Shown piece after piece: positions 42,437 to 51,753 of a stretch of DNA of 64,000 bases. The DNA is from Spirochaetota bacterium. Lineage in GTDB: Bacteria; Spirochaetota; UBA4802; JAFGDQ01. Below the pieces are notes generated by a model. It searched no databases. It saw nothing but the letters and a program-made list of their open reading frames with translations, and had not been told where the DNA came from. Numbering within the stretch: the stretch's first letter is position 1; every line of letters starts with the position of its first letter. A program made the position numbers and the translations under genes. The stretch covers positions 1 through 64,000 of the forward strand of contig JAFGDQ010000055.1 in assembly GCA_016932015.1 (NCBI GenBank), in the 5' to 3' direction.

Positions 42437-44371
42437 TCAGTTGATATCAAGCCCCGCATAGTAGCCCCTGAACACAGCATCAGTTACACATCCCGGCTTT
42501 ACACAGTCTCCTATTTCAATAATTTCCGGTGCAGAGTTATAAAGCTCTTCAACAACCTTTCTGAGTGACTGCTGTCCGGCGGCGCAGATAAAAGTATCCG
42601 CATTCAGACAAACTTCAGCACCGTTATGATCAGCGCACAACATTCCCTGATCAGTAATGCTAAGCCCCCGCATATTCGTAATACATGTAACATGCTTTTT
42701 CAACTGTTCAAGAATCAGAGGCCTGTGACGCGGATTGGCGTCAAGACATACATCATCCCGCATTTCAACAACTGTAACGTCTTTCCCCATAATGGATAAT
42801 TGCAGCCCGGTTTCACATCCTGCAAGGCCTCCTCCGAGAATTACGACCTTATTGCCGACCTTATCGTAATTATCAGGAAGATTATTAGCGATAATAACAT
42901 TTGAAGCGTCAATTCCGGGAATTGAAGGTATTACAGGCTCGGCGCCCACTGCTATGATAAGAACATCAGGATTAATGCTGTCCGCGAAACCCGGAGTTAC
43001 CTCTGTATTCAGTTTAACCTCAACACCTGCTTTCTCCATAAGTAAAGCCTTTGTCGCAATATATCTGTACAGATCCTCTTTGAATGAAATGCCCCTGACT
43101 CCTTTTAATGCGCCTCCGAGCTCGCCAGTCTTCTCACAAAGAATTACATTATGCCCTCTTTCCGAGGCTGTTATGGCAGCCTGTATTCCTCCCGGACCGC
43201 CTCCTGCAACAAGAACTTTCTTCGGTTTTACAGCAGCACTTACAAAAGCCGATTCATACTCGCTGCCGATAACAGGATTTAACGAGCAGATACGCAGGCC
43301 TGTAGTCATACGCTCTGCCATACAAGTAAAACAGCGGCAGCAGCGAACAATCTCTTCATCCCTGTTCATAAATGCTTTTCGGGGAAGATACGGATCAGCA
43401 AGAAGAGCTCGTCCCATTACAACAACGTCGGCTCTGCCTGATGAAATTATATCGTCCATCATTTGCGGCTCATTTAATGCACCTATAGCCGCAACCGGAA
43501 TACTTATATTTTTTTTGATCTCTTCCGCATAGTGGACATTCACTCCCCTTTCCATAAACATTGACGGATGAGTCCTGTCAAAGCTTCCTTCATGAGCTCC
43601 TGTTGAAACCTGCAGCAGGTCGATTCTGCTTTCAAGCAGCTTCGCGAATTTAACAGCTTCTTCAATAGTATAACCGCCTTCCAGATATTCCTCTGCGCTA
43701 ATTCTTACCTCAAGGGGAAATTCCTGTCCTACAACCGAACGAACCTTGTCAATTATTTTTAGTGCAAGACGCGCCCTGTTTTCAAAGCTTCCGCCGTATT
43801 CATCAGTACGCTTGTTCGTTAAAGGAGAAAGGAACTGCTGCATAAGCCATCCGTGTCCCGCGTGTATCAGCAGCATTTCAAATCCTGCAGATTTACACAA
43901 CAATGCTGCTTTTCCGTAAGCCTCAACAATCTCGTTTATAAGTTCCTTTGGCATTTCACGGGCGACCAGTACTCCGTCAATAAAATCATCACTCGGTCCG
44001 TAGCTCACCGGAATTCTGCTTTTATCTGTAAGGGAGTATTTTCCTCCATGAGACAGCTCCATACTTGCTATTGCACCATGCCGCTTTACAGCACGGGCCG
44101 CAGCAGCTAAGCTGTCCTTTGCATTCGGCGCGTCCATTAGTACCTGTACAGGGTAATATTTACCTGTAGCACTATGAACAATAAGTTCGCTTACTGTAAC
44201 TGCACCGGCCCCGCCTTTTGCGCGCAGTTCATAAAATGCAATAGCTTCAGGAGTAAGGCATCCATCCGCGGTCAGCGCAGGGAAAGTCATCGGTGCTGAT
44301 ATAATTCTGTTTTTTAATATTACGTTACCCAGTTTTATTGGGTTGAAAAGGCTAGAAAATTTTCTTTTCAT
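42437..44371 (-). CDS. NADH:flavin oxidoreductase / Old Yellow Enzyme with Fe-S and FAD domains
   Basis: A 644-residue enzyme of the 2,4-dienoyl-CoA reductase / 2-enoate reductase / BaiCD-BaiH group. The N-terminal TIM barrel binds FMN (FNPIKLGNVILKNRI, LIHAGHGWLMQQFLSP, VVMGRALLADP). A [4Fe-4S] cluster is held by the cysteines of CCRCFTCM and the later RICSLNP. The C-terminal half has FAD and NAD(P)H sites (VLVAGGGPGGIQAAITA, VVILGGGLAGCETGLQLS). It should reduce activated C=C bonds of an unsaturated acid, CoA ester or steroid-like substrate under anaerobic conditions. It heads the minus-strand group with the methyltransferase 90 bases on. No matching CoA or bile-acid genes are near. Confidence 0.92.
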   Translation of the reverse strand: MKRKFSSLFNPIKLGNVILKNRIISAPMTFPALTADGCLTPEAIAFYELRAKGGAGAVTVSELIVHSATGKYYPVQVLMDAPNAKDSLAAAARAVKRHGAIASMELSHGGKYSLTDKSRIPVSYGPSDDFIDGVLVAREMPKELINEIVEAYGKAALLCKSAGFEMLLIHAGHGWLMQQFLSPLTNKRTDEYGGSFENRARLALKIIDKVRSVVGQEFPLEVRISAEEYLEGGYTIEEAVKFAKLLESRIDLLQVSTGAHEGSFDRTHPSMFMERGVNVHYAEEIKKNISIPVAAIGALNEPQMMDDIISSGRADVVVMGRALLADPYLPRKAFMNRDEEIVRCCRCFTCMAERMTTGLRICSLNPVIGSEYESAFVSAAVKPKKVLVAGGGPGGIQAAITASERGHNVILCEKTGELGGALKGVRGISFKEDLYRYIATKALLMEKAGVEVKLNTEVTPGFADSINPDVLIIAVGAEPVIPSIPGIDASNVIIANNLPDNYDKVGNKVVILGGGLAGCETGLQLSIMGKDVTVVEMRDDVCLDANPRHRPLILEQLKKHVTCITNMRGLSITDQGMLCADHNGAEVCLNADTFICAAGQQSLRKVVEELYNSAPEIIEIGDCVKPGCVTDAVFRGYYAGLDIN

Positions 44372-44550
44372 TACACTCTCACTTTCGGTAAAATAATTAA
44401 TATTAATTGATTTGTATTAATAGCGGATAATAACAAATCATGCATACAGGGTTGTATTTATTATGTCTCAATACTGTCTATTAAATCTTCCTGATATTTT
44501 TATTAACGAATAGAAATAAAAAAATTAAATGATTTTATCAATTATATTTT

Positions 44551-47500
44551 TTATGATCTTAAAGGCAGCCATAAAACAGCTTTTGTTCCTTTATTCAGCT
44601 TACTATTAATTGTTATTGAACCGTCATGTTCTTCTATAATTTTCTTTACTATGGAAAGCCCCAGCCCGGTTCCGCGTGCTTTTGTTGTAAACAGCGGATC
44701 AAAAGCCTTTTCAAGAGTAGTGCCATTCATTCCGATTCCGTTATCTTCTACTGATATCCTGAAGCCCCCTTTTTCTGAAATATCGCTGTAATTTACATCT
44801 TGTTCGGGGCCGATAAATTCCACATTTAAATTAATCTCCGGTTTAAACGGCCTGTTTTCAGCTTCTTCATTCTTAAGCCTTTCCTCAACAGCCTGAACAG
44901 CATTTGTAAGCAGATTGGCCACGACTCTGGTCATCTTTATACGGTCAATATAAATAGCCGGCAGATCATCAGGAATATTTTTACTGATTATTTCAATATT
45001 ATTATATTGTATGTCGTCAAATACATTGCTCAGCCACGAAACCGCATTCTCCTCACGGATTTCTGCATTTCTTTCGCGGGTATATTCAAGCAATTCCTCA
45101 ACTATAGAGTTACAAAGATCAATCTGATATTCAATTCTGTTCAGATGTTTTGCTATTTTTTCGTCAGCCAGTTTAATTTTTTCTTTTAAGTAAAATGCTG
45201 ATGAACGTATAACGCCAAGAGGATTTCTGAGTTCATGACTGACTGTTGCAGTAAGCTGGCCTAGAACTGAAAGACGTTCTTTTTTTATAAGCTCCTCCTG
45301 TGCCTCATCCAGTTTTTTTGTCCTTTCCAAAACCAGCTCTTCAAGATGCTCGCGGTGCTTTTCCAGTTCCTCTTCCTCATGTTTCCGCTTTGTAATATCC
45401 TGGACAATTGATACTACACCTATAATCTGCCCGTCTACGGCGATCAATGGAGTATTAAACCATTCGCAAATAATATTATTCCCATCGCTTGTTTTATTCT
45501 GAGTTTCACTGTATATACCTGTTTTATTTTTAAAAACATACTGCCAGGACGTTTCAATCTCAGAGCGGTTTTCTTCCGGAATCAGGAAACTGATATGCCG
45601 GTTAATAGCTTCATCTGATGAATAATTAAAAATACGTTCGGCTGCAGGATTCCATGATAATGCCCTGAAATCCATATCCCATTCAATAACCCCAAGCGGA
45701 GACTGCTGTACAAGAAGTGAAAGTCTTTGCTGCGATTCACGTATTTTTTCACGCAATCCTACAGTAAATAACGCAATACCTCCCTGATCAGCAAGAGTCT
45801 GATACAAAGACATTTGCTCATCACCAAAAAAATTCAAATGCGTAGAGTGTATACCTATGTACCCGATCCAGTCTTTACCGTTTGACAGGGGAAATGAAGC
45901 AATACTTTTCACATTGGATCTTTGAAACACATCTATACTTGCGGGATCCTGACGATAATCAAATTCAATGTTGTTTGAGACAAATGGCCTGTCAGGATTA
46001 TAAAAATCAATAGTTTCATAAGTAGAAGCAGGTAACCGGGTTCCCGTTGGAACAACATCAATTATACCGCTTTTAAATCCTTCCTGGCGGCGTAAAATCA
46101 CATCACGCGAATCCCCGGATTTATCAAAAGTACAAATTGTTACATGAGCTTCAGAATAAATTTCAGAATGCTGCATTAATATATCAAGCACTTCATCCTC
46201 AGTTTCAGCCTCAGAAAGAGCTTTGCTCACTTCATAACGTATTTGTGTTTCATTCAGATTACGCTTAATCTGTGATTCACTCTTCTTCCTGTCGCTAATA
46301 TCGCGCGCAACCACCAGTATACGGTCGCGTCCGTCTATTAAAGCTTTTCTCATGCTTATTTCTGTCCAGAATATACGGCCATTTTTATCCATAGATTTCC
46401 ATTCAAACAGCTGAGGCCCTTCGGACATTGTTTTTCGTATCCATTCGTCGGCTTCCTTACGGCTGAAACCTGTTTCATTTGAATTTATATCAGCTGCCGA
46501 TAATTTGAGTGCCTCTTCGCGGGTATATCCGAACATAGCACACATCTTGGAGTTTACATCAATTATTGCACCTGTGTGAAAATCGTGAATAATTATCGCA
46601 TCATTTACTGATTCAAAAATTGTTTTAAACCGCTCTTCACTTTCCTTAAGAGCTTTCTCCGCAGCTTTGCGTTCGGTAATTTCCTGCTGTGCCTGCTGGA
46701 ACAGTAAAGCATTTTCAATTGCAATAGCTGCCTGCCCGGACAGCATTTCAAGAATCTCGATTCGATCAGGAGTAAAAGCACTTGTTACAAGATTATTTTC
46801 GAGATAAAGAATTCCTGTAAGTTTTCTCCTGTTTGTCAGCGGAATACAAAGAATAGACCTGGCTTTATTATGTTTAATGTAAGGATCATCAGAAAACAGG
46901 CTGTCATTGATTGCATCATCAATCATAACACTTTCATGAGTCCGGCTAACATATCTGACTATCGACCTGCATATTGTATTGCTTCCATCAATATCAACGG
47001 AATTAAGATTTACCGAAGTCTTAAAATCGGTACCCGATTCGAAATCGACAGAACTGTCCGCTTCAATGAACCATCTGCCGTCTTTTTTAAGCAGAAGGCA
47101 CCCTCTGCCTGCTCCTGCATTTTCAATTAGAATTTTCATCAGATCATTCAGCAAATCCTCCATTATAATGCGTCCGGAAATAATCTGTGATGCTTTAATT
47201 ACGGATTTAATATCAAGTACGCCATGTTTTCCTGTATCAACAGTGCGGTACTCTTGCTGAATAGAAGACAAATCAAGAATTTGACTGAACTTGTTTTTAA
47301 TATAATTTGTCTTTGCCCAGGCCTGCCAGCGCAAATAACGTTCATAAGCCCTGGTTATATATAAACCTGCGATTTCTTCCTTTCCCTGCTGAAGATAAAA
47401 CCCGGCAGCAAGTTCATAAGACAATGCCTCTTCATTCAGAAAAAAATTCTCTCTTGATCCTTCAATAGCCCTTTCATAAAATAAAGCTGCATCTCCGAAC

Positions 47501-50500
47501 CTGCCTTCAATCCTGGCTTTTTCAGCCTTCATTAGGTATTTTTTATGCTGATGATTCATCGGGGCATTAGTTGCCCAGAAATCAAACTCTTTCATATTCC
47601 GGTCAACCCGGTCAATAATACGGTCCAGTTCTTCTGCATCATTTTGTGCAGAGGCTGTTGTATTAGCCAGTGTATCATAAAAATAAAAAAAAGGCATCAA
47701 ATACATACCTGTACAATATAACAGATGTTCCTCTGCTTCGCGAAACATTTCAACTGATTCTGGCTGCCTGAACATAAAACGAAGCCATGCTTTGTAGATA
47801 AGTATTTTGATTACTTCGCTGTGGTCTTTCTCTTCAAAAGCCGTTCTCAGCATATCATCTTCGTTATAATTTTCGCCTTTAAGAATCCAGGGAACCTCAC
47901 TCTTGCCCTGCAGATTTAAAGCAGCCTGATATACGGTCAAACTGCAGTTCTCTGCAGCCTTGATATCAAGTTTTCTTGAAATCTCCACAGCATTCCGGCT
48001 GTCTTTTTCAACTTCTCCCAAAGGTTCACCCAGATACAGACGATGAGATGAATACCACCAGGCACAATGAGCGGCGTTTTCCGACATTCCTGTATTGAGA
48101 CTCGATTTATATCCCTCTAAAAGAACTGGTAATGTATTTTTTAAATGTTCATACTGATGAAGCAAAAAAGCACCCGTCGTTATACTGATCTTGTGAGTAA
48201 GTTTACAGGATGAATATTTGGCAGCGAGAAGCTGCAGACCGGCATCCGTAATAAGTTTTGCTTTGGGAATATCATGTAAAGTGGAACTTACAGACATGGC
48301 AAAAATTACAAGCAATAGAGGCGCTTTAGGGGCAAGCCCTTTCTCGAAACAAAGCCTGGAAATCTGAGAAATCAATTGAAATGCAAGTGCTAAATCAATT
48401 GAATACAACGCTCTGATCATTGCATAGGATGTTTCATAAATCCATGACATACTGAGTGAAGCCTCTGGCAGGGTATAAAGTGTTTTGATACGGTCATGGG
48501 TAAACCAGTTTGCAGTATCCCTTAAATATTCAATCGACTCCCCGTATGAAGGATTTCTTTTGATTGTAATTCCAAGCGATTTCAGTAAATCAAGACCAAT
48601 ATCAACTGCATGACTATAATCCCTCCTGGAAAGAGCAGCTCTTAAATTCGCGTGTTTTGCAACCGCAGTATCTTCGACAGAAACAGCATTCTGTTCTATT
48701 GTCTGTACAATCTTTTTCAGTTGTCCGTAATTCTCTCCTAATGAAAGTAAATAGGCCATCTGTGAATGAATTCTCAACATGGAATCATAATGGGAATTCC
48801 AGGCATTATCAGGCATCAAATTTAAAGCGTTTTCAAGATATGTCCGTGATGAGCTGAAGGCCCCCGCTTTAGCAGCAGCATTCGAAGCTTCAATATTTAA
48901 TTCAGCAATCTGTGCGCCTTTCTCTGTACCTTTTACCGCAGAATCAGACAGATTATAATGGCGGACAATGTCAAAAAGCAGTTGTTCATCCTCCTGCGCG
49001 GATTGCCTGTTGTACTGGTCCATAAGTAAATTCGCAATTTTTAAATGAATACTCCGCCGTCTCTCTGGCTGTATCTGTTTATAAACAGCCTCCAGTACCC
49101 GGTCATGCTGAAACCTGAATCTCGCCTGTTCTACAGTTTCAGGAAACATGAAGTTATCATCCTTCGCGATTATTACTGCATCATCAACAGATTGAGATAA
49201 CATTTCCAGGACTTCCTCAGTATTCAAATTTCCGATTTTTGAAAGAATACCTAAATCGAACTCATTACCGATACAGGCTGCCAGCTCGAGTAATTTTATT
49301 TTTTCACCAGAATATTTTTTAATCTTACGCGATAACAGTTCCACATTATTCGTGAAGTTATTCTTGCTGATCTGATTCTTATCCCATTTCCAGACTTTTG
49401 ATTTATAATCAAAATAAAGCAATCCTGATTCAAAAATATTTTCCAGAAGCTGATGCAGCATAAATGGATTGCCGCTGGTTTTTTCAAAAAGCACTTCACT
49501 CAGTTCAGATACATTATCTGCTTTAAACGATAAAGTCTCCTGTATAAGCTTTTCGATATTTTCAATCTGAAGATTTTCCAGACTTATTTCCCTTACAGAC
49601 TTCCCTTCTGCCCGGATTTCATTGAAAGTATTTTTGCAGGCAAATACCTCTTCCGGATTATCTTCTCTGCATGCGGCAATTATCAACAGCTGATTTATCT
49701 GTTCACCTTCCATCAGTGTTTTTAACAAATCCAGAGAGGCTGCGTCAGCCCATTGCAGATCATCAATAAAAATAACAAGCGGAGGCCTGACACTGCTGAT
49801 GACGCGGATAAAATTTCTGAAAGCAAGTTTAAAACGGGTTTGCCCGCGCTGCCCTTCGAGTTCAGAGACAGGCATCTGCTTCCCGATTATTTTCTCAATA
49901 TCCGGTATTATATTCTTTAAAACCAGTCCATTTTCTCCAAGAACGGAAATAATTTTAGTCCGCCATAATGAGAGAATATTTTCATGTTCAATTAAAATTA
50001 ATTCCACAAGCTGACGGAATGCCTGAAAAAAACCCGTATATGGTATATCCTGTCTACTTTGTTCAAAATTGCCCCTGATAAAATAACCGTATTTCTTAAT
50101 AACTGATTCGCGCAATTCCACAGCAAAAGCAGATTTTCCCGTGCCTGTTGCGCCTGTAAGCAGAACCAGCTCGCAGCCTCCACGCGCAGCTTTGTTAAAA
50201 CTTTCTGATAATATTCTGAATTTCGATTCAATTCCATATAACTTCTGAGGGATACGAAGTTTCCCGGAAAAATCATCCTGTCCGGGAATAAACTTGTAAA
50301 ATTTTTTATCTTCATCTGAATAACTTAAAAATTGCCTGCAGCGTTCCAGATCCGTCTTCAGGCCATAAGCTGACTGATACCTGTCTTCCGCATTCTTTTC
50401 CAGAAGTTTCATAATTATTCCGGATAAACATTCCGGAACATCAGAATTTTTGACATTCAACGGTTTTGGAGAACGCGCTATTTGAGCATGGACAAGAGTA

Positions 50501-51177
50501 AGTAAATCATCACTTTCGAATGGAGGGGTGCCTGTTAGAAAAAAATAAAAAGAGGCTCCCAATGAGTAAAGGTCACTGCGGGAATCTGTGACTCTGTTTA
50601 TACGGCCAGTCTGTTCAGGTGAAATATATTCCGGAAAATATTTAAGTTTTCCCGTAATTACTGCTTCGGAATACTCTTCATCCATCATTGATGCATTAGC
50701 AAATCCCGCAATCCTGATTATACCTGTTCCGCGGTCATAAAATAATGAATAAGGGTTTATATTTTTATGAATGATCCCGGCTGCATGAATTTCAAGTAAC
50801 GTATTGGCAAACCGTATAGCAACATGCAGAAACTCGTCAATCGATTGAAAAATACTCTCATTTTTATCATGACGTATCAGAGCGGAATTGAGAGAACGGA
50901 AACCCAGGTCTTCCATTACCATAACAAGACAATCCGGATATGTCTTCAGATCAAACGCCTGAATTACACCTTCAATTTTTTTTAACCTGTTAAGTATCTG
51001 AAATTCTCTTTTAAAACGGTTTTGCTCCTCAACAGAAGAACTATCTTTTCTGAGAATTTTTACAGTAAAAATTTTACCGTCTTTTTCTCTGATTGCCCTG
51101 GAAAGAGAAACACTTCCAACCTCATCAAAAAGATGAAGAATTTGAAAACCGCTTATTATCTGTCCAAATCTGCTCAC
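44551..51177 (-). CDS. Giant signalling protein: pseudokinase-AAA ATPase-TPR-GAF-PAS-GAF-PAS-histidine kinase
   Basis: A 2208-residue protein. Order: Ser/Thr-kinase-like domain (1-285), AAA/STAND ATPase (Walker A GATGTGKS at 342-349, Walker B LVIFIDDLQWAD), long helical TPR-like region (about 700-1300), GAF, PAS (ending DISDRKKSE), GAF, PAS (ending DITKRKHEE), coiled coil, HisKA with SHELRNP near 1980, and HATPase (DNGIGM, GTGLGL). The kinase head keeps the ATP lysine (VKILRK) but its catalytic loop is HKN rather than HRD/HKD and the DFG position reads AGF, so it is probably inactive. Similar kinase-ATPase-histidine kinase giants occur in cyanobacteria and Leptospira. The start is the GTG at 51177, with CAGGAG six bases before it. 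No response regulator is adjacent. Confidence 0.9.
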   Translation of the reverse strand: MSRFGQIISGFQILHLFDEVGSVSLSRAIREKDGKIFTVKILRKDSSSVEEQNRFKREFQILNRLKKIEGVIQAFDLKTYPDCLVMVMEDLGFRSLNSALIRHDKNESIFQSIDEFLHVAIRFANTLLEIHAAGIIHKNINPYSLFYDRGTGIIRIAGFANASMMDEEYSEAVITGKLKYFPEYISPEQTGRINRVTDSRSDLYSLGASFYFFLTGTPPFESDDLLTLVHAQIARSPKPLNVKNSDVPECLSGIIMKLLEKNAEDRYQSAYGLKTDLERCRQFLSYSDEDKKFYKFIPGQDDFSGKLRIPQKLYGIESKFRILSESFNKAARGGCELVLLTGATGTGKSAFAVELRESVIKKYGYFIRGNFEQSRQDIPYTGFFQAFRQLVELILIEHENILSLWRTKIISVLGENGLVLKNIIPDIEKIIGKQMPVSELEGQRGQTRFKLAFRNFIRVISSVRPPLVIFIDDLQWADAASLDLLKTLMEGEQINQLLIIAACREDNPEEVFACKNTFNEIRAEGKSVREISLENLQIENIEKLIQETLSFKADNVSELSEVLFEKTSGNPFMLHQLLENIFESGLLYFDYKSKVWKWDKNQISKNNFTNNVELLSRKIKKYSGEKIKLLELAACIGNEFDLGILSKIGNLNTEEVLEMLSQSVDDAVIIAKDDNFMFPETVEQARFRFQHDRVLEAVYKQIQPERRRSIHLKIANLLMDQYNRQSAQEDEQLLFDIVRHYNLSDSAVKGTEKGAQIAELNIEASNAAAKAGAFSSSRTYLENALNLMPDNAWNSHYDSMLRIHSQMAYLLSLGENYGQLKKIVQTIEQNAVSVEDTAVAKHANLRAALSRRDYSHAVDIGLDLLKSLGITIKRNPSYGESIEYLRDTANWFTHDRIKTLYTLPEASLSMSWIYETSYAMIRALYSIDLALAFQLISQISRLCFEKGLAPKAPLLLVIFAMSVSSTLHDIPKAKLITDAGLQLLAAKYSSCKLTHKISITTGAFLLHQYEHLKNTLPVLLEGYKSSLNTGMSENAAHCAWWYSSHRLYLGEPLGEVEKDSRNAVEISRKLDIKAAENCSLTVYQAALNLQGKSEVPWILKGENYNEDDMLRTAFEEKDHSEVIKILIYKAWLRFMFRQPESVEMFREAEEHLLYCTGMYLMPFFYFYDTLANTTASAQNDAEELDRIIDRVDRNMKEFDFWATNAPMNHQHKKYLMKAEKARIEGRFGDAALFYERAIEGSRENFFLNEEALSYELAAGFYLQQGKEEIAGLYITRAYERYLRWQAWAKTNYIKNKFSQILDLSSIQQEYRTVDTGKHGVLDIKSVIKASQIISGRIIMEDLLNDLMKILIENAGAGRGCLLLKKDGRWFIEADSSVDFESGTDFKTSVNLNSVDIDGSNTICRSIVRYVSRTHESVMIDDAINDSLFSDDPYIKHNKARSILCIPLTNRRKLTGILYLENNLVTSAFTPDRIEILEMLSGQAAIAIENALLFQQAQQEITERKAAEKALKESEERFKTIFESVNDAIIIHDFHTGAIIDVNSKMCAMFGYTREEALKLSAADINSNETGFSRKEADEWIRKTMSEGPQLFEWKSMDKNGRIFWTEISMRKALIDGRDRILVVARDISDRKKSESQIKRNLNETQIRYEVSKALSEAETEDEVLDILMQHSEIYSEAHVTICTFDKSGDSRDVILRRQEGFKSGIIDVVPTGTRLPASTYETIDFYNPDRPFVSNNIEFDYRQDPASIDVFQRSNVKSIASFPLSNGKDWIGYIGIHSTHLNFFGDEQMSLYQTLADQGGIALFTVGLREKIRESQQRLSLLVQQSPLGVIEWDMDFRALSWNPAAERIFNYSSDEAINRHISFLIPEENRSEIETSWQYVFKNKTGIYSETQNKTSDGNNIICEWFNTPLIAVDGQIIGVVSIVQDITKRKHEEEELEKHREHLEELVLERTKKLDEAQEELIKKERLSVLGQLTATVSHELRNPLGVIRSSAFYLKEKIKLADEKIAKHLNRIEYQIDLCNSIVEELLEYTRERNAEIREENAVSWLSNVFDDIQYNNIEIISKNIPDDLPAIYIDRIKMTRVVANLLTNAVQAVEERLKNEEAENRPFKPEINLNVEFIGPEQDVNYSDISEKGGFRISVEDNGIGMNGTTLEKAFDPLFTTKARGTGLGLSIVKKIIEEHDGSITINSKLNKGTKAVLWLPLRS

Positions 51178-51215
51178 AAAATTCTCCTGCCATAAAACAG
51201 CTGGAAACAAAAAAG

Positions 51216-51245
51216 ATTATAATAAAAGTATAATGTTACAGTAAA
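51216..51245 (-). promoter_or_regulatory. Putative promoter of the giant kinase gene
   Basis: On the minus strand TTTACT (complement of 51240-51245) and TATAAT (complement of 51216-51221) are 18 bases apart. The start would fall near 51209, about 30 bases before the GTG codon. Confidence 0.45.
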
Positions 51246-51505
51246 TAATAACTACATGAAAAAGTCCGGTTGAAAATAAAAAATATAAACCAGAATAAAT
51301 ATTAACCTGAATTTATGTTTTTTGATATTTTTCCCAGCCAAATAAGCTTTACAGTTTTCCTGTATCCTGATTACTTTCACTATTAGAATTTTTTCAATAA
51401 GTCAAATATATTTTAATCAGGTATCCAATCCTATGAATGCACAGTAAAACAGTTTTTTATTAAAATAAACGTAACTATCCAGATTTTATCTATATTATAC
51501 GTGAA

Positions 51506-51634
51506 AGCTGCTTCACAAGAGGAAATAATTATCAATTTGGCCTTCTCGTAAGATACATCATGTATCACTCGAAGGTCGGAAACATCCTGTTTTCATTCAA
51601 ATTGAGAATTATTCCTTCTTGTGAAGAGGTAGCT
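51506..51634. repeat. Long nested inverted-repeat element before cinA
   Basis: A left arm (51506-51539, containing CTTCACAAGAGGAAATAATT) is the near-complement of a right arm (51598-51634, containing AATTATTCCTTCTTGTGAAG), with three mismatches and a 3-base bulge. Inside, GGCCTTCTCG partly pairs with CGAAGGTC, and GATAC pairs with GTATC at 51552-51566. The 129-base block would fold into a long branched hairpin, 120 bases before the cinA start. It could be a structured leader, an excised small RNA or a miniature transposable element. The flanking 51246-51505 stretch shows nothing else. Confidence 0.6.
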
Positions 51635-51753
51635 GAATAGTTACAAATTAACAGGCATTCTCAATTAATTTGAAAATATATATTGATTTTCTTCAATCAA
51701 ACTGAATGATTGAATTTTCAATATTTTCATATAAGATTATTAAAGAGGTCGAA

